Shown: in pieces, positions 54,926 through 63,734 of the stretch
Layout of the letters: each line of letters opens with the position of its first letter
Position numbering within the stretch: the first letter of the stretch is position 1
From: Clostridia bacterium
GTDB lineage: Bacteria; Bacillota; Clostridia; Oscillospirales; Acutalibacteraceae
Assembly: GCA_017513195.1 (NCBI GenBank)
Contig: JAFXGM010000024.1
Coordinates: 62,001 to 126,000, forward strand
Length of the DNA stretch: 64,000 nucleotides
Reading direction: 5' to 3'
Position numbers and translations under genes: made by a program
The notes under the pieces: generated by a model
The model's input: the letters and a program-made list of their open reading frames with translations, nothing else
Databases searched by the model: none
What the model was told of the DNA's origin: nothing

Positions 54926-56074
54926 TTAGTTGGCTGTAAAGGTAAGTTTTGTGCCAACGGGAATATCTTCGAGCATATCTTTAAACGTTTGCGTGCATGA
55001 TTTAACTGTTAAAGTGTTTTCATCTGTTCTTGTTAAAACGATTTGTGCAGTGCTTTCATCGAGTGCTGTTAGGGTAATAGTGTTACCGCTTTCTACTATT
55101 GTAGCTAAAGGAGCGTTGCTACCTCTGGCACACCAATATTCAACGCCTTGATAAACGATATAAGATTCTTTATAATCGGGTTCGTCTTTGTGATTTCTTA
55201 TATCATCTTGAATTTCTTGCTCCATTTTAGAAAGTGGGTCTCCAACACCTACGCCTATTGAAAGATCACCAATAACATTTAGTCCTACTGAGTAATATGT
55301 ACCGTTTGAAATATAAATTCCTTCCCAATAACCGTTTTTATTGCTTAATGGTGTAACGGTATAGTTGGGGTCGGCGGTTCCGCACACAGTGCATTTTCCT
55401 TCTCTAAAGTTGTGGCCCAACGCATTTCCGTCGGTTGCACCGCAAGAGCATGTCTTTGGCTTTGTGCAGGTAGCATTGGTAAACGAATGGGTATGTACTG
55501 GTTTTGTGGGCTTTGATGAAATGTTGTCGCTCTCGTCTTTAGATGATGTACTGTCTTGAGAATCGGTATTTTCAGAGTTGTTGTTAGTATCAATATCAAG
55601 TTTATCTATTGTTACGGTAATTTCAAGCTCTTTTGCCGCCGAATTTGCCGCTGTAGTGGCGTTTGTCAAAATATCGGCAGTATTTATTTCTTTGTCCTTT
55701 TTTTCAACGATTTCAAAATTGATATTGGCATTTTCTTTTACAAAGCCTTTATCGTTAGCGCTTGTAACAATATTTTTGATAACTGTATCAAGTTTTTGAT
55801 TTTTGTAACTGATACTATCTTTTAATGACTCTGCATCCTTATTTACAGCCTCTACGGCTAAAACGTTCGAGTCTTTGTCAAGGTACAGTTTGAATTGTGG
55901 GTTTATGGTAACAAGTAAAACAGATGCGTAATTTTCAGGCTTTACAAAAGCGGTAGTGTTGGTTGATGATGAAACGGGTAAATCACTATTTGATGAAGAG
56001 GTATCTTTTTCACCACAACCTATAATTAGAAATACAAGGGAAATTGCTAAAACTAATGCTATGATTTTTTTCAT
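54926..56074 (-). CDS. lipoprotein with RsgI-like domain
   Basis: 382 residues from ATG 56074; an earlier ATG in the same frame is too close to AGGAG. A lipobox LVFLIIGCGEK (Cys near residue 20) marks a lipoprotein. After a Ser/Thr linker, residues about 42-150 (YASVLLVTINPQFKLYLDKDSNVLAVEAVNKDA) match the extracellular domain of anti-sigma-I RsgI. A second Ser/Asp linker leads to a double Cys motif (CTKPKTCSCG and CTVCG with GHNFREG) that resembles a small zinc ribbon, and then a beta-rich C-terminal domain. No sigma factor is nearby, so the RsgI-like part is likely a detached sensor or ligand-binding domain. Confidence 0.72.
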   Translation of the reverse strand: MKKIIALVLAISLVFLIIGCGEKDTSSSNSDLPVSSSTNTTAFVKPENYASVLLVTINPQFKLYLDKDSNVLAVEAVNKDAESLKDSISYKNQKLDTVIKNIVTSANDKGFVKENANINFEIVEKKDKEINTADILTNATTAANSAAKELEITVTIDKLDIDTNNNSENTDSQDSTSSKDESDNISSKPTKPVHTHSFTNATCTKPKTCSCGATDGNALGHNFREGKCTVCGTADPNYTVTPLSNKNGYWEGIYISNGTYYSVGLNVIGDLSIGVGVGDPLSKMEQEIQDDIRNHKDEPDYKESYIVYQGVEYWCARGSNAPLATIVESGNTITLTALDESTAQIVLTRTDENTLTVKSCTQTFKDMLEDIPVGTKLTFTAN

Positions 56075-56126
56075 TTTATACATCTCCTTTGAAGTATTAC
56101 GCAAAACAATGTTGTTTTATGATTTA

Positions 56127-56155
56127 ATTATATCACATATTTTGTTTTCATACAA
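56127..56155 (-). promoter_or_regulatory. promoter of the lipoprotein gene
   Basis: On the minus strand TTGTAT (56150-56155) and TATAAT (56127-56132) have a 17-base spacer, about 53 bases before the ATG. Confidence 0.6.
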
Positions 56156-56194
56156 GGTGAAAAAAAGGTGTATATTATATGGCGATTAACATCC

Positions 56195-56605
56195 TTATTT
56201 TATGCTTCTTAAATAATCCTCTAAAATTATTACTGCTGCTACTGCGTCAACCGTTTGCTTACGCTTTTTGCCGCGGACGTTATTCATACTTAAATAATTA
56301 TGTGCGGTAATGGTGGTGCAACGCTCGTCCCAAAGGACTGTTTCGATGCCGCTTACTGTCTTTATTTGTTCGGCTATTGTGGCACATTCCTGTGCACGTT
56401 CGCCTAAAGAGCCGTCCATGTTTTTTGGGTAGCCTACTACAATACGTTCGGCAACATATTCTTTTGCCTTTTCGCACACCTTTTCAACAAGGCGCTCGGT
56501 GTTATATTCGGTTATAACGTCTTTGGGAAATGCAAACTGACAAGATGCGTCTGATACGGCAATACCAGTTCGTGCTTTGCCTAAATCAACTGACATTATT
56601 ATCAT
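56195..56605 (-). CDS. ruvX: Holliday junction resolvase RuvX (YqgF)
   Basis: 136 residues of RNase H-like fold. SVDLGKARTGIAVSD near the start, IVVGYPKNMDGSLG and LWDERCTTITA in the middle, and TVDAVAAVIILEDYL at the end match the YqgF family. It acts in pre-16S rRNA maturation and possibly in recombination. It is near its usual length. AGAGGTGTTACT precedes the ATG. It lies 11 bases after the histidine phosphatase gene on the minus strand. Confidence 0.93.
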   Translation of the reverse strand: MIIMSVDLGKARTGIAVSDASCQFAFPKDVITEYNTERLVEKVCEKAKEYVAERIVVGYPKNMDGSLGERAQECATIAEQIKTVSGIETVLWDERCTTITAHNYLSMNNVRGKKRKQTVDAVAAVIILEDYLRSIK

Positions 56606-56616
56606 AGTAACACCTC

Positions 56617-57270
56617 TTAATCCTTTGGTATTATGCGGCTGCGCTTGGGCATATATTCGGCCGGTACATGACTATGGTCATTGAAAAATTCAATGCTAAT
56701 TTTGTCATTATCGTCAATTTTTATTAGAGTAACCGCGGTGTTTTCGTGCCAAGGAACATCTTTTAGACGGGTAATATCGTTATAAAGAATGCGACAGGTG
56801 AGACAGCGCAAAACCCCACCGTGAGAGGCTAATGCAATGGTTTTGTTGCGATTTTTCCGAGCAAGTGCCATTATCTCGTCGTAAATACGAACGTAGGCGT
56901 CGCGCATAGCTTCGCCTCCCTCGGGAGCAAAGTCTTGCGGATGATTGTTCCAAGCATCTGCAAGACCCGGGATAGCGTTAAAAGCCTCTTGCCATGGTCT
57001 GCCTTCAACAATGCCGCCGTCAAGCTCGGCTAAATTTTTGCGGGTGATGATTTCCAAGCCCTTGCCGTAAGCTATTGATTCGGCAGTCTTTTGTGCACGA
57101 ATAAGTGGACTAGAATAAACCGCGTCAAGCTTTATACCCATAAAACGCTCTTTTAGATACTCTAATTGTTTAGTACCAATTTCGCTTATATCGCAATCGG
57201 TAGAGCCTTGAAAAAGTCGTTTGTGATTGCCCATAGCTTCACAGTGACGAACAAGATAAATATAAGTCAT
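56617..57270 (-). CDS. histidine phosphatase family protein
   Basis: 217 residues from ATG 57270 (AGAGGTTAAAA before it). LVRHCEAMGNHKRLFQG (RHxE motif) begins the phosphoglycerate-mutase-like fold; VYSSPLIRAQKTAESI, AELDGGIVEGRPW and LASHGGVLRCL complete the active site (His of SHGG). The family includes phosphatases of sugars, cobalamin precursors and nucleotides; the substrate here is not clear. It is coupled with ruvX downstream. Confidence 0.85.
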   Translation of the reverse strand: MTYIYLVRHCEAMGNHKRLFQGSTDCDISEIGTKQLEYLKERFMGIKLDAVYSSPLIRAQKTAESIAYGKGLEIITRKNLAELDGGIVEGRPWQEAFNAIPGLADAWNNHPQDFAPEGGEAMRDAYVRIYDEIMALARKNRNKTIALASHGGVLRCLTCRILYNDITRLKDVPWHENTAVTLIKIDDNDKISIEFFNDHSHVPAEYMPKRSRIIPKD

Positions 57271-57294
57271 TTTTAACCTCTTTCGCATAGGAGT

Positions 57295-57342
57295 ATCCCT
57301 CCACCGCTAAAGCGGTCCACCTCCCTTTAGGTAAGGGAGGCA
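57295..57342. repeat. intergenic double-hairpin repeat
   Basis: Two adjacent hairpins, ACCGCTAAAGCGGT (57303-57316) and CCTCCCTTTAGGTAAGGGAGG (57320-57340), preceded by CCCTCC. This form, with CCTCCC arms and an ACCGC core, is common as an intergenic repeat in gut Firmicutes (family knowledge). Its effect on the phosphatase gene is unknown. Confidence 0.5.
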
Positions 57343-57351
57343 TAAGAGGAA

Positions 57352-59484
57352 TTACATAATTTCTATTTTAATGTTATCGGGTGCATCGACTTGTACAATA
57401 GGTTTTTCGCCTGTGGTATCAAGCGATACGGCTATTACACCATTTGGAGTGACAATACTGCCCGATGCCTTTAAGCCACGTGTTGTTTTTACGGGGTTTA
57501 TAATTACGTCAGTGTATCCTGCAGTACCTTCGCGCTGGCGAATGCCCAAAACACTTTGGAAAAGCTGACGTGCGCATGCGCCGAACATTGGGTGGTTGTG
57601 TGAGCATCTACCGTTAAAGTATTCCCAAATTGTTGTAGCACCTTGGCGCTTCATATAAAGGAAAGTACCGCGTTTTTCGCTTTTTAGCAGTGATAAGAAA
57701 ACATCGGTATAGCCGTAATTACAAAGCACCTCACAAAGAATGTCGGTGCAGATAAATCCGGTGTTGAAATACTCAAGCTCGGTGTATTCTTGGGCCAACA
57801 TTTTTACGGTTTCTTCGCCTGCAAGACCGCACCATACGGCAAATGCATCGCAGCCTTGACCACCACCTGCGAAATGACCTGTAGCGGCGTCGTAATAGGT
57901 GTCAACGATTGATTTTTCGGTGAGGGCACGAAGCTCTTGATAGTAGGAGATATCGTCGTCTTTGCCAATGATTGCTGCCATTTCTTCTAAAAGTAAAAGA
58001 TTTTTAACAAAATAACAGCTGTTTACATAAGGCTCGGGAATTTCCATTTTGTCAAGAGAAGCCCAGTCACCAAGACACCAACCGCCCGGGTCTTCACTAG
58101 TTACAAGTCCGTTTTCAGTGTGGGAGAGCAAATAGCTAATCCACAGCTTCATACTGTCGTAACACTTTTCTATAATATCGGTGTCGCCATATTGCTTATA
58201 ATAAGCATAGGGCACAATGGTTATGGCGCTACCCCAACCACCTGGACCACCGCCGCCGCCCATAAAGGGTGCGGTGTGTCGAATATGACCATTTGTATCC
58301 TGACAGTCAAGAATGTCCTGTATCCATTTTTTATAAAATTCGCGCGTGTCTATCATCATCATAACTGTCGGCGCGCAAATTTGACCATCGCCTGTGTAAC
58401 CAAGTCGCTCACGGTGAGGACAGTCGGATGGAATACTGCCGTGCATATTGTCAAGCTGGGTGCGTAAAAACGCATCGTACAAAAAGTTTAGACCCTCGTG
58501 GTTTGAAGTGAATGTTGAGGTGACGGGTGTGTCAGCGTGAATAACATTTACTTCTACCTCGTCAAATTCACCCTCTATTTCAAAATAACGGAAGGCATAC
58601 CAAACAAATTTTGGTAATAAAGTGCGTGATGCGCCATCGGTTATAAAGGTGTTTTTCATAATTTGAAGTTCACCGCTGCGTGTTGCTTCGTAAGAGCTTA
58701 TGGTTGAAGAAAAATTAAGCGACTTATCTTCGTTAATATTTTCGGCAAAGCGAAGTGTAATTACACTACCTGCGGCAGCGTTGGTTTTAACGGCAACAAC
58801 GCCGGTTATATTTTCACCGTTGTCAAAAATCTGTTTGCCGTCTATTTCGGCAATTTTAATAGGCTTGATTTTGCGAATAACCTTATCGGGTGTGCCAATT
58901 GCCTCGCTTAAAATAGTTTGTGCTGCGGGGAAAATATTAACCGCTTTTTCTTCTTGCAGCTTTGCGGTGTAATCTATTGTTTCGCCCAAATACATATTGC
59001 TAAAACGAATAGCGCTATCGGTATATGTTTCGCTGCCGTCAGAGCAAAGTTCTATCACACCGTTTTCGGTTTCTAAAACTATTTTGTAAATGCATTTTAA
59101 AACATCTCCAAAATACATTTTACCTTCGGCAGTACGTTCTTCTTGTCGATAAAAACCATTGCCAAGCTGAACTGAAAGCAGGTTTTCACCCCTCTTTAAT
59201 AAATGGGTAATATCAAAATCGTAATAGTAAATTCTATTTGTTGTAGTACCGGTAGTTCCTTTGTGCGCGCAAAGGGTTAGGTCACGAGGTTCGTAGTCGC
59301 TGGCAACGGGTAAAAAGCAATAGTCGGTTACGGGATTATCATTGATTTTAGCCTCAAAATAGCCGAGACCTGTAATGATAATGTTTGCCTTTTTGACATT
59401 GTTTGCATCGAATCGGCGCAAAATAATTGGCGAAACGGTTTCGCTTTCGGCACCAATCCAAGCACAGTTGTTTAACCTATTCAT
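57352..59484 (-). CDS. alpha-L-rhamnosidase, GH78 type
   Basis: 710 residues. N-terminal beta-sandwich domains (about 1-300) include GLGYFEAKINDNPVTDYCFLP, typical of bacterial rhamnosidases. The (alpha/alpha)6 barrel follows with DCPHRERLGYTGDGQ (about 355-370), GGPGGWGSAITIVPY and WEYFNGRCSHNHPMFG; the acidic residues in the DCPHRER and GGWG loops form the active site. A C-terminal beta domain completes it. No signal peptide, so it acts on imported rhamnosides such as those from pectin or flavonoids. It lies 12 bases after the SGNH gene and shares its promoter. Confidence 0.9.
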   Translation of the reverse strand: MNRLNNCAWIGAESETVSPIILRRFDANNVKKANIIITGLGYFEAKINDNPVTDYCFLPVASDYEPRDLTLCAHKGTTGTTTNRIYYYDFDITHLLKRGENLLSVQLGNGFYRQEERTAEGKMYFGDVLKCIYKIVLETENGVIELCSDGSETYTDSAIRFSNMYLGETIDYTAKLQEEKAVNIFPAAQTILSEAIGTPDKVIRKIKPIKIAEIDGKQIFDNGENITGVVAVKTNAAAGSVITLRFAENINEDKSLNFSSTISSYEATRSGELQIMKNTFITDGASRTLLPKFVWYAFRYFEIEGEFDEVEVNVIHADTPVTSTFTSNHEGLNFLYDAFLRTQLDNMHGSIPSDCPHRERLGYTGDGQICAPTVMMMIDTREFYKKWIQDILDCQDTNGHIRHTAPFMGGGGGPGGWGSAITIVPYAYYKQYGDTDIIEKCYDSMKLWISYLLSHTENGLVTSEDPGGWCLGDWASLDKMEIPEPYVNSCYFVKNLLLLEEMAAIIGKDDDISYYQELRALTEKSIVDTYYDAATGHFAGGGQGCDAFAVWCGLAGEETVKMLAQEYTELEYFNTGFICTDILCEVLCNYGYTDVFLSLLKSEKRGTFLYMKRQGATTIWEYFNGRCSHNHPMFGACARQLFQSVLGIRQREGTAGYTDVIINPVKTTRGLKASGSIVTPNGVIAVSLDTTGEKPIVQVDAPDNIKIEIM

Positions 59485-59496
59485 AAAAATGCCTCC

Positions 59497-60720
59497 TTAA
59501 AAAGAAATTAAAACACCCATAATTATAACTTTGCCGTTTTTATGGGATTTAATTGTAAGAGTAACGTCTTCGGTTGTGGCTTTGCCTGTGTAAACACGGT
59601 GCCACATGGCTCTTGGCCAGCCAATAGCAGTGGTATTGCAAGAGCTTTTCATATTTAAAAAATCGGTTTCAAACGAGCCATTTGAATTAAAAAACTGAAC
59701 ATATACGCGACAAGCACCTTTGGGTACAATAATCTTGATATTGCCTTCAACATTATCACTTACAAGCGCGCCGCGCCATTTGTAGCTTATGTTTGGAATT
59801 CTTTCTTGAAATTCAAATCCACCGCGTGCTCTTTCTTTAAATTCGTAAGCGTACTGAGCATTAACTTTGTTAAACGTGTCAAAATATATCCAGCTGGTGT
59901 GAAGCTCATCTGTTATATATTCGTCGGTAAGTCTAGTGCTTTCGAGTACGTTATCAAGGTAATTTGCAATACAGGTGGCAATCAAAGTATGTCCGGCGTT
60001 GTTGGGATGAACTTCGTCAGGAGATAGCATTTTCCAATCAAAAACGGCTTGGCCGTCGGGGAAAATAGCATTATGATAACTAATTGCTGGCATATTATAA
60101 TGGTCAGCAAGCTCTAAATGTATTTTTTGCAAACTGTCGCCGTTTTGATTTACAAGACATATCGGTATAACAGCAATTCCTTTTTCAAGGCAGCGACGAA
60201 CAATCGATTCGTAGCTTTCGAATATCTCGTCTTTTAAGAGGAATGGTACGGCATCAAGGTCGTTTACAGAAAACTCTATTATTACTAAATCGGGACTGTA
60301 ATTTAACACCATTTGGTCAAGGCGAAAGGTTCCTAAAAAAGAGGGTGTTGCGCCAATGCCTGCGTTAATACCGTTGATTTGTGTATTGGGAAAAGTTTCT
60401 TCAAACCAGTCGATAGTACGTTCAAAATAACATTTTTCGCCACTCAAATCATCGGTGAAAGCAGTCGCATTGTTTCCAATACCGTTTTGTGATCTTGCGT
60501 GAGCACCCTCGATAATAGAGCCGCCAATAGCCGCAATGGTTATAGTTTCGCCGCGCTCTGCTTTACAAAACACTTGACGAAGGCGATTATTGGTTTCGTC
60601 TTGATCAATGACGTAAGAGCGCAAAATAGCCTCTTTTAACGCCGTTTCATTACTGCCCAGAGCAAGGGCGAGCATTTGTATTATTTTATCGTATTTCGTA
60701 TTTATTTTATAATCATTCAC
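59497..60720 (-). CDS. SGNH/GDSL-type hydrolase
   Basis: 407 residues starting at GTG 60720 with AGAGGTGTTTCGTT before it. IGGSIIEGAHA (about 62-72) holds the catalytic Ser of block I, GINAGIGAT the block II Gly, FSVNDLD (about 148) the Asn of block III, and DEVHPNNAGH (about 238) the catalytic Asp/His of block V. A C-terminal beta-sandwich follows the catalytic domain. Such enzymes often remove acetyl esters from sugars, and its partner is a rhamnosidase, so a role as a carbohydrate esterase is likely. Confidence 0.88.
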   Translation of the reverse strand: MNDYKINTKYDKIIQMLALALGSNETALKEAILRSYVIDQDETNNRLRQVFCKAERGETITIAAIGGSIIEGAHARSQNGIGNNATAFTDDLSGEKCYFERTIDWFEETFPNTQINGINAGIGATPSFLGTFRLDQMVLNYSPDLVIIEFSVNDLDAVPFLLKDEIFESYESIVRRCLEKGIAVIPICLVNQNGDSLQKIHLELADHYNMPAISYHNAIFPDGQAVFDWKMLSPDEVHPNNAGHTLIATCIANYLDNVLESTRLTDEYITDELHTSWIYFDTFNKVNAQYAYEFKERARGGFEFQERIPNISYKWRGALVSDNVEGNIKIIVPKGACRVYVQFFNSNGSFETDFLNMKSSCNTTAIGWPRAMWHRVYTGKATTEDVTLTIKSHKNGKVIIMGVLISF

Positions 60721-60751
60721 AACGAAACACCTCTATGTATTTGTTGCATTA

Positions 60752-60780
60752 ATTATACAGTAATAATTTAAAAAAAGCAA
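60752..60780 (-). promoter_or_regulatory. promoter of the SGNH-rhamnosidase operon
   Basis: TTGCTT (60775-60780) and TATAAT (60752-60757) on the minus strand with a 17-base spacer, 32 bases before the GTG. Confidence 0.6.
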
Positions 60781-60806
60781 TAAAAATACAGTTTAAAAAA
60801 TAACTA

Positions 60807-60835
60807 TTGAAAGTTTGGTAAAATACTGTTAAAAT
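60807..60835 (+). promoter_or_regulatory. promoter of the cyclophilin gene
   Basis: TTGAAA (60807-60812) and TAAAAT (60830-60835) with a 17-base spacer, 31 bases before the ATG. It is divergent from the SGNH operon promoter. Confidence 0.65.
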
Positions 60836-60865
60836 ATAGGTAAATTACGAAAAAGAGGTAGTATT

Positions 60866-61465
60866 ATGTCTTGTTTACAGCTTGAAGCCGTAAAAAGCGG
60901 TGATATAGTTGCAGTAATGCATACTAATATGGGCGACATTGAGATTAAGTTGTTTCCTGAGCAAGCGCCCAAAACGGTAGAAAACTTTACTACACACGCA
61001 AAAAACGATTATTACAACGGTATAATATTTCACCGTGTAATTAAGGATTTTATGATTCAAGGCGGTGATCCAACCGGCACAGGTATGGGCGGTGAGTCGA
61101 TTTGGGGACGCAGTTTTAAAGATGAATTTACCCCTGAACTTCACAACCTTCGCGGTGCGCTTTGCATGGCAAACGCAGGTCCTAATACCAATGGTAGTCA
61201 GTTCTTTATTGTGCAGGCAAGTGATGTTCCTGCGAATATGCTCGAGCAAATGAAAGACCTTGCCGATAATGGTTTTCCGCCCGAAATTACCGAAGCTTAT
61301 GCTAAAATGGGCGGTACACCATGGCTTGATTTTCGTCACACTGTTTTTGGACAGGTTGTAAATGGTATGGACGTGGTGGATGCCATTGCAAACGTGCAGG
61401 TTGGCGCAGCCGATAAACCGGTAAACGATGTCGTAATTCTCGGCATAGATATAATTGTTAAATAA
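60866..61465 (+). CDS. peptidyl-prolyl cis-trans isomerase, cyclophilin type
   Basis: 199 residues. [22 protein letters not shown] (about 52-73), [18 protein letters not shown] (about 98-115) and [20 protein letters not shown] are hallmark cyclophilin segments that hold the active-site Arg, Phe, Gln and His. It has no signal peptide, so it is cytoplasmic and speeds protein folding at proline bonds. AAGAGGTAGTATT precedes the ATG. It lies 15 bases before rfbA. Confidence 0.95.
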   Translation: MSCLQLEAVKSGDIVAVMHTNMGDIEIKLFPEQAPKTVENFTTHAKNDYYNGIIFHRVIKDFMIQGGDPTGTGMGGESIWGRSFKDEFTPELHNLRGALCMANAGPNTNGSQFFIVQASDVPANMLEQMKDLADNGFPPEITEAYAKMGGTPWLDFRHTVFGQVVNGMDVVDAIANVQVGAADKPVNDVVILGIDIIVK

Positions 61466-61480
61466 AAAGGAGTTTTTAAT

Positions 61481-62359
61481 ATGAAAGGTATTATTCTTGC
61501 AGGCGGTAGCGGAACACGTCTTTATCCGCTTACTATGGTAACTTCAAAACAGCTTCTTCCGGTATATGACAAGCCGATGATTTATTATCCGCTTTCCACC
61601 CTTATGCTCGCAGGTATTCGTGATATACTTATTATCTCGACACCTACCGATTTGCCAAACTTTGAGCGCCTTTTGGGTGATGGCTCACGTTATGGTATTA
61701 ATCTTTCTTATGCTGTACAACCATCACCAGACGGTCTTGCACAGGCGTTCCTTATTGGTGAAGAGTTTATTGCAGGCGATAGCTGCGCAATGGTTTTGGG
61801 TGACAACATCTTCTACGGTAGCGGCTTAAAGAAGCATCTTCGCGAAGCGGCGGCTAAAGAGACGGGCGCTACTGTGTTTGGCTATTACGTTGAAGACCCA
61901 GAGCGTTTTGGTATAGTAGAATTTGACGAAAACGGCAAGGCAATATCATTGGAAGAAAAGCCAAAGAATCCGAAGTCAAACTACTGCGTAACAGGCCTTT
62001 ACTTCTATGACAACCGCGTTGTTGAAATGGCTAAAAAGGTGAAACCTTCTGCACGTGGCGAACTTGAAATTACCGACCTTAACAAGCTTTATCTTGAGGA
62101 CGATACCCTCAATGTTGTAACACTCGGCCGCGGCTACGCTTGGCTTGACACCGGTACAATGGACGCATTGGCTGAAGCTACCGAATTTGTAAAGGTTATT
62201 GAAAGCCGTCAGGGTATTCAGATTTCTGCTGTTGAAGAAATTGCTTACAAAAACGGTTGGATAAGCAAAGAAAAGCTTATTGAATCGGCAGAAAAGTATG
62301 GCAAATCACCTTACGGCGAACACCTCCGCAAGGTTGCAGACGGCAAGATACTTTACTAA
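61481..62359 (+). CDS. rfbA: glucose-1-phosphate thymidylyltransferase
   Basis: 292 residues, the normal length. [31 protein letters not shown] is the nucleotidyltransferase signature, followed by [41 protein letters not shown] and [18 protein letters not shown]. It makes dTDP-glucose, the first step of dTDP-L-rhamnose synthesis; RfbB, C and D are not in the window. It would supply rhamnose for the glycosyltransferase block. It probably shares the cyclophilin promoter. Confidence 0.95.
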   Translation: MKGIILAGGSGTRLYPLTMVTSKQLLPVYDKPMIYYPLSTLMLAGIRDILIISTPTDLPNFERLLGDGSRYGINLSYAVQPSPDGLAQAFLIGEEFIAGDSCAMVLGDNIFYGSGLKKHLREAAAKETGATVFGYYVEDPERFGIVEFDENGKAISLEEKPKNPKSNYCVTGLYFYDNRVVEMAKKVKPSARGELEITDLNKLYLEDDTLNVVTLGRGYAWLDTGTMDALAEATEFVKVIESRQGIQISAVEEIAYKNGWISKEKLIESAEKYGKSPYGEHLRKVADGKILY

Positions 62360-62379
62360 TTAGAAATACGAGTTAAATT

Positions 62380-62416
62380 AAAGACTCCGCTTTTAAAGTG
62401 GAGTCTTGATTTTTGT
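62380..62416 (+). terminator. intrinsic terminator of rfbA
   Basis: AAGACTCC pairs with GGAGTCTT around an 11-base loop that itself has CTT/AAG pairs, followed by GATTTTTG. Confidence 0.8.
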
Positions 62417-62453
62417 TTTTTACATTTGTATAATTAAATTATGAGGTGGTTTA

Positions 62454-63020
62454 ATGCCAAAAGAAAACATAAAAGAAATCTTAACTAAAGATATTATAAA
62501 AAATGAAATAAGAAATATTTCTAAATTTACAATAATACATACCACAATAGAATTGGGTGCATTGTGTTCGCTTTTTATTCTTTTGTTATTTTTAAATATG
62601 GGAAATGATTTCGTTGTAAAACTTTTATTATTAGGGTGGACGGGATTAGTGATTGCTTTTTTAAAGTGTTGGCTGATTTATATTTTGGTTTACAGTATAA
62701 AAGCATATAAGGCTACCCAAAACGATGGCGTTAATATATTAGTTGAAAAATTGGTTGATATAAAAAATAACATACCAGATGGCGCTGATATAAGAATCAA
62801 AGCGCGTTTTAACCCTTTTTTTGCATCATTGTTCTTTGAGTCGGGTAATAGATACAGTATTCCACGGGGAATTAATTATGGATGGTCGAAAAAATATAGT
62901 ATGGATAATCGTGGTGTGTTTAGAGCGTCAAAAATAGGTGATGAATTTTATTTGGCGGTTATTGGGAATAAAAAGGTGCTTCTTGCCTATAATACAAAGT
63001 TTTTTGAATTAAGGGATTGA
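62454..63020 (+). CDS. small two-helix membrane protein of unknown family
   Basis: 188 residues from ATG 62454 after GAGGTGGTTTA. A charged N-terminus (about 1-28) precedes two membrane helices (about 30-52 and 58-82), then a cytoplasmic beta-rich domain ending GDEFYLAVIGNKKVLLAYNTKFFELRD-like. A frameshifted paralogue begins three bases after its stop. The family is unknown; the C-terminal YxIPxGxNYxWSKxF pattern is shared by both copies and may define a ligand-binding fold. Confidence 0.75.
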   Translation: MPKENIKEILTKDIIKNEIRNISKFTIIHTTIELGALCSLFILLLFLNMGNDFVVKLLLLGWTGLVIAFLKCWLIYILVYSIKAYKATQNDGVNILVEKLVDIKNNIPDGADIRIKARFNPFFASLFFESGNRYSIPRGINYGWSKKYSMDNRGVFRASKIGDEFYLAVIGNKKVLLAYNTKFFELRD

Positions 63021-63022
63021 AT

Positions 63023-63573
63023 ATGAGTGAAGAAAACAAAAAAGAAATTTTGACAAGAGAGATAATTAAAAAGAAATTAAACATTTATATTTTGCTAATA
63101 TTAGGTTTACACTAATAATTTTAAGTATCTTTATTATTTGTATGTTTGGCTTGCGATTTACAACTGAACATATGTATAAAGATATTAAACATATTGAGGT
63201 TATATTTTTATTGGTAACAGTGGTGATTTGTATATTGTCAATGGCGTGCACCGGCTTTTATAAAAATGTCAAATATTTTTATAAAGCAAGTCGTGACGAA
63301 TTTAAAATAGTGATTGATAGTGTTGTGTATGGCATACCGGGAAAGCATAGAACAAAATTTGAACATGAAAGTTCATCATATAAATTGTTTTTTTCTTCTT
63401 ACGCTGAGTACGAAATTCCGGGTGGAATGAATTATAAATGGTCTAAAGAATTTTGTATGTTTAACGAATCTATATATAATGGCGCTATAAAAGGTGACGA
63501 ATTTTATTTAGCGGTTATTGATAACAAAGAAATACCTATAGCGTATAGTAAAAAACATTTTGAATTGCAGTAA
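63023..63573 (+). pseudogene. frameshifted paralogue of the preceding membrane protein
   Basis: The ATG at 63023 (MSEENKKEILTREIIKK) matches the start of the previous protein (MPKENIKEILTKDIIKN), but the frame stops at 63113-63115. From about 63070 another frame continues the match (KEIKHLYFANIRFTLIIL, then MFGLRF at 63142) through to GDEFYLAVIDNKEIPIAY and the stop at 63573. A one-base change in the AAAAAG tract at 63068-63073 would join the two. This is either a true frameshift mutation, an assembly error, or -1 slippage at AAA AAG. Confidence 0.7.
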
Positions 63574-63582
63574 TGATTTTAC

Positions 63583-63648
63583 GGATGAGCATTGCTCATC
63601 CCTACGAATAAATTTGAGTTTTAACGTAGGGACGACCATTGGTCGTCC
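63583..63648. repeat. nested palindromic (REP-like) repeat
   Basis: Hairpins GGATGAGCATTGCTCATCC (63583-63601) and GGACGACCATTGGTCGTCC (63630-63648) flank an outer CCCTACG/CGTAGGG inverted repeat. The same CGTAGGG-GCGACCATTGGTCG-type arms are frequent intergenic repeats in gut clostridia (family knowledge). The second hairpin followed by TTTTTATTTT could act as a terminator for the frameshifted gene. Confidence 0.6.
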
Positions 63649-63734
63649 GTTTTTATTTTGTGTAAAAATTTTCTTGCTTTAATAAGCTAAACATTATATA
63701 ATAAACACGATAAATGTTTTAAGGAGATATTGCT

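Noticed and set aside
63068..63073. Programmed -1 frameshift at AAA-AAG as a firm call
   Set aside because: The heptamer is T-AAA-AAG, not the full A-AAA-AAG slippery site, and no stimulating hairpin is evident, so a mutation or assembly error is equally likely.
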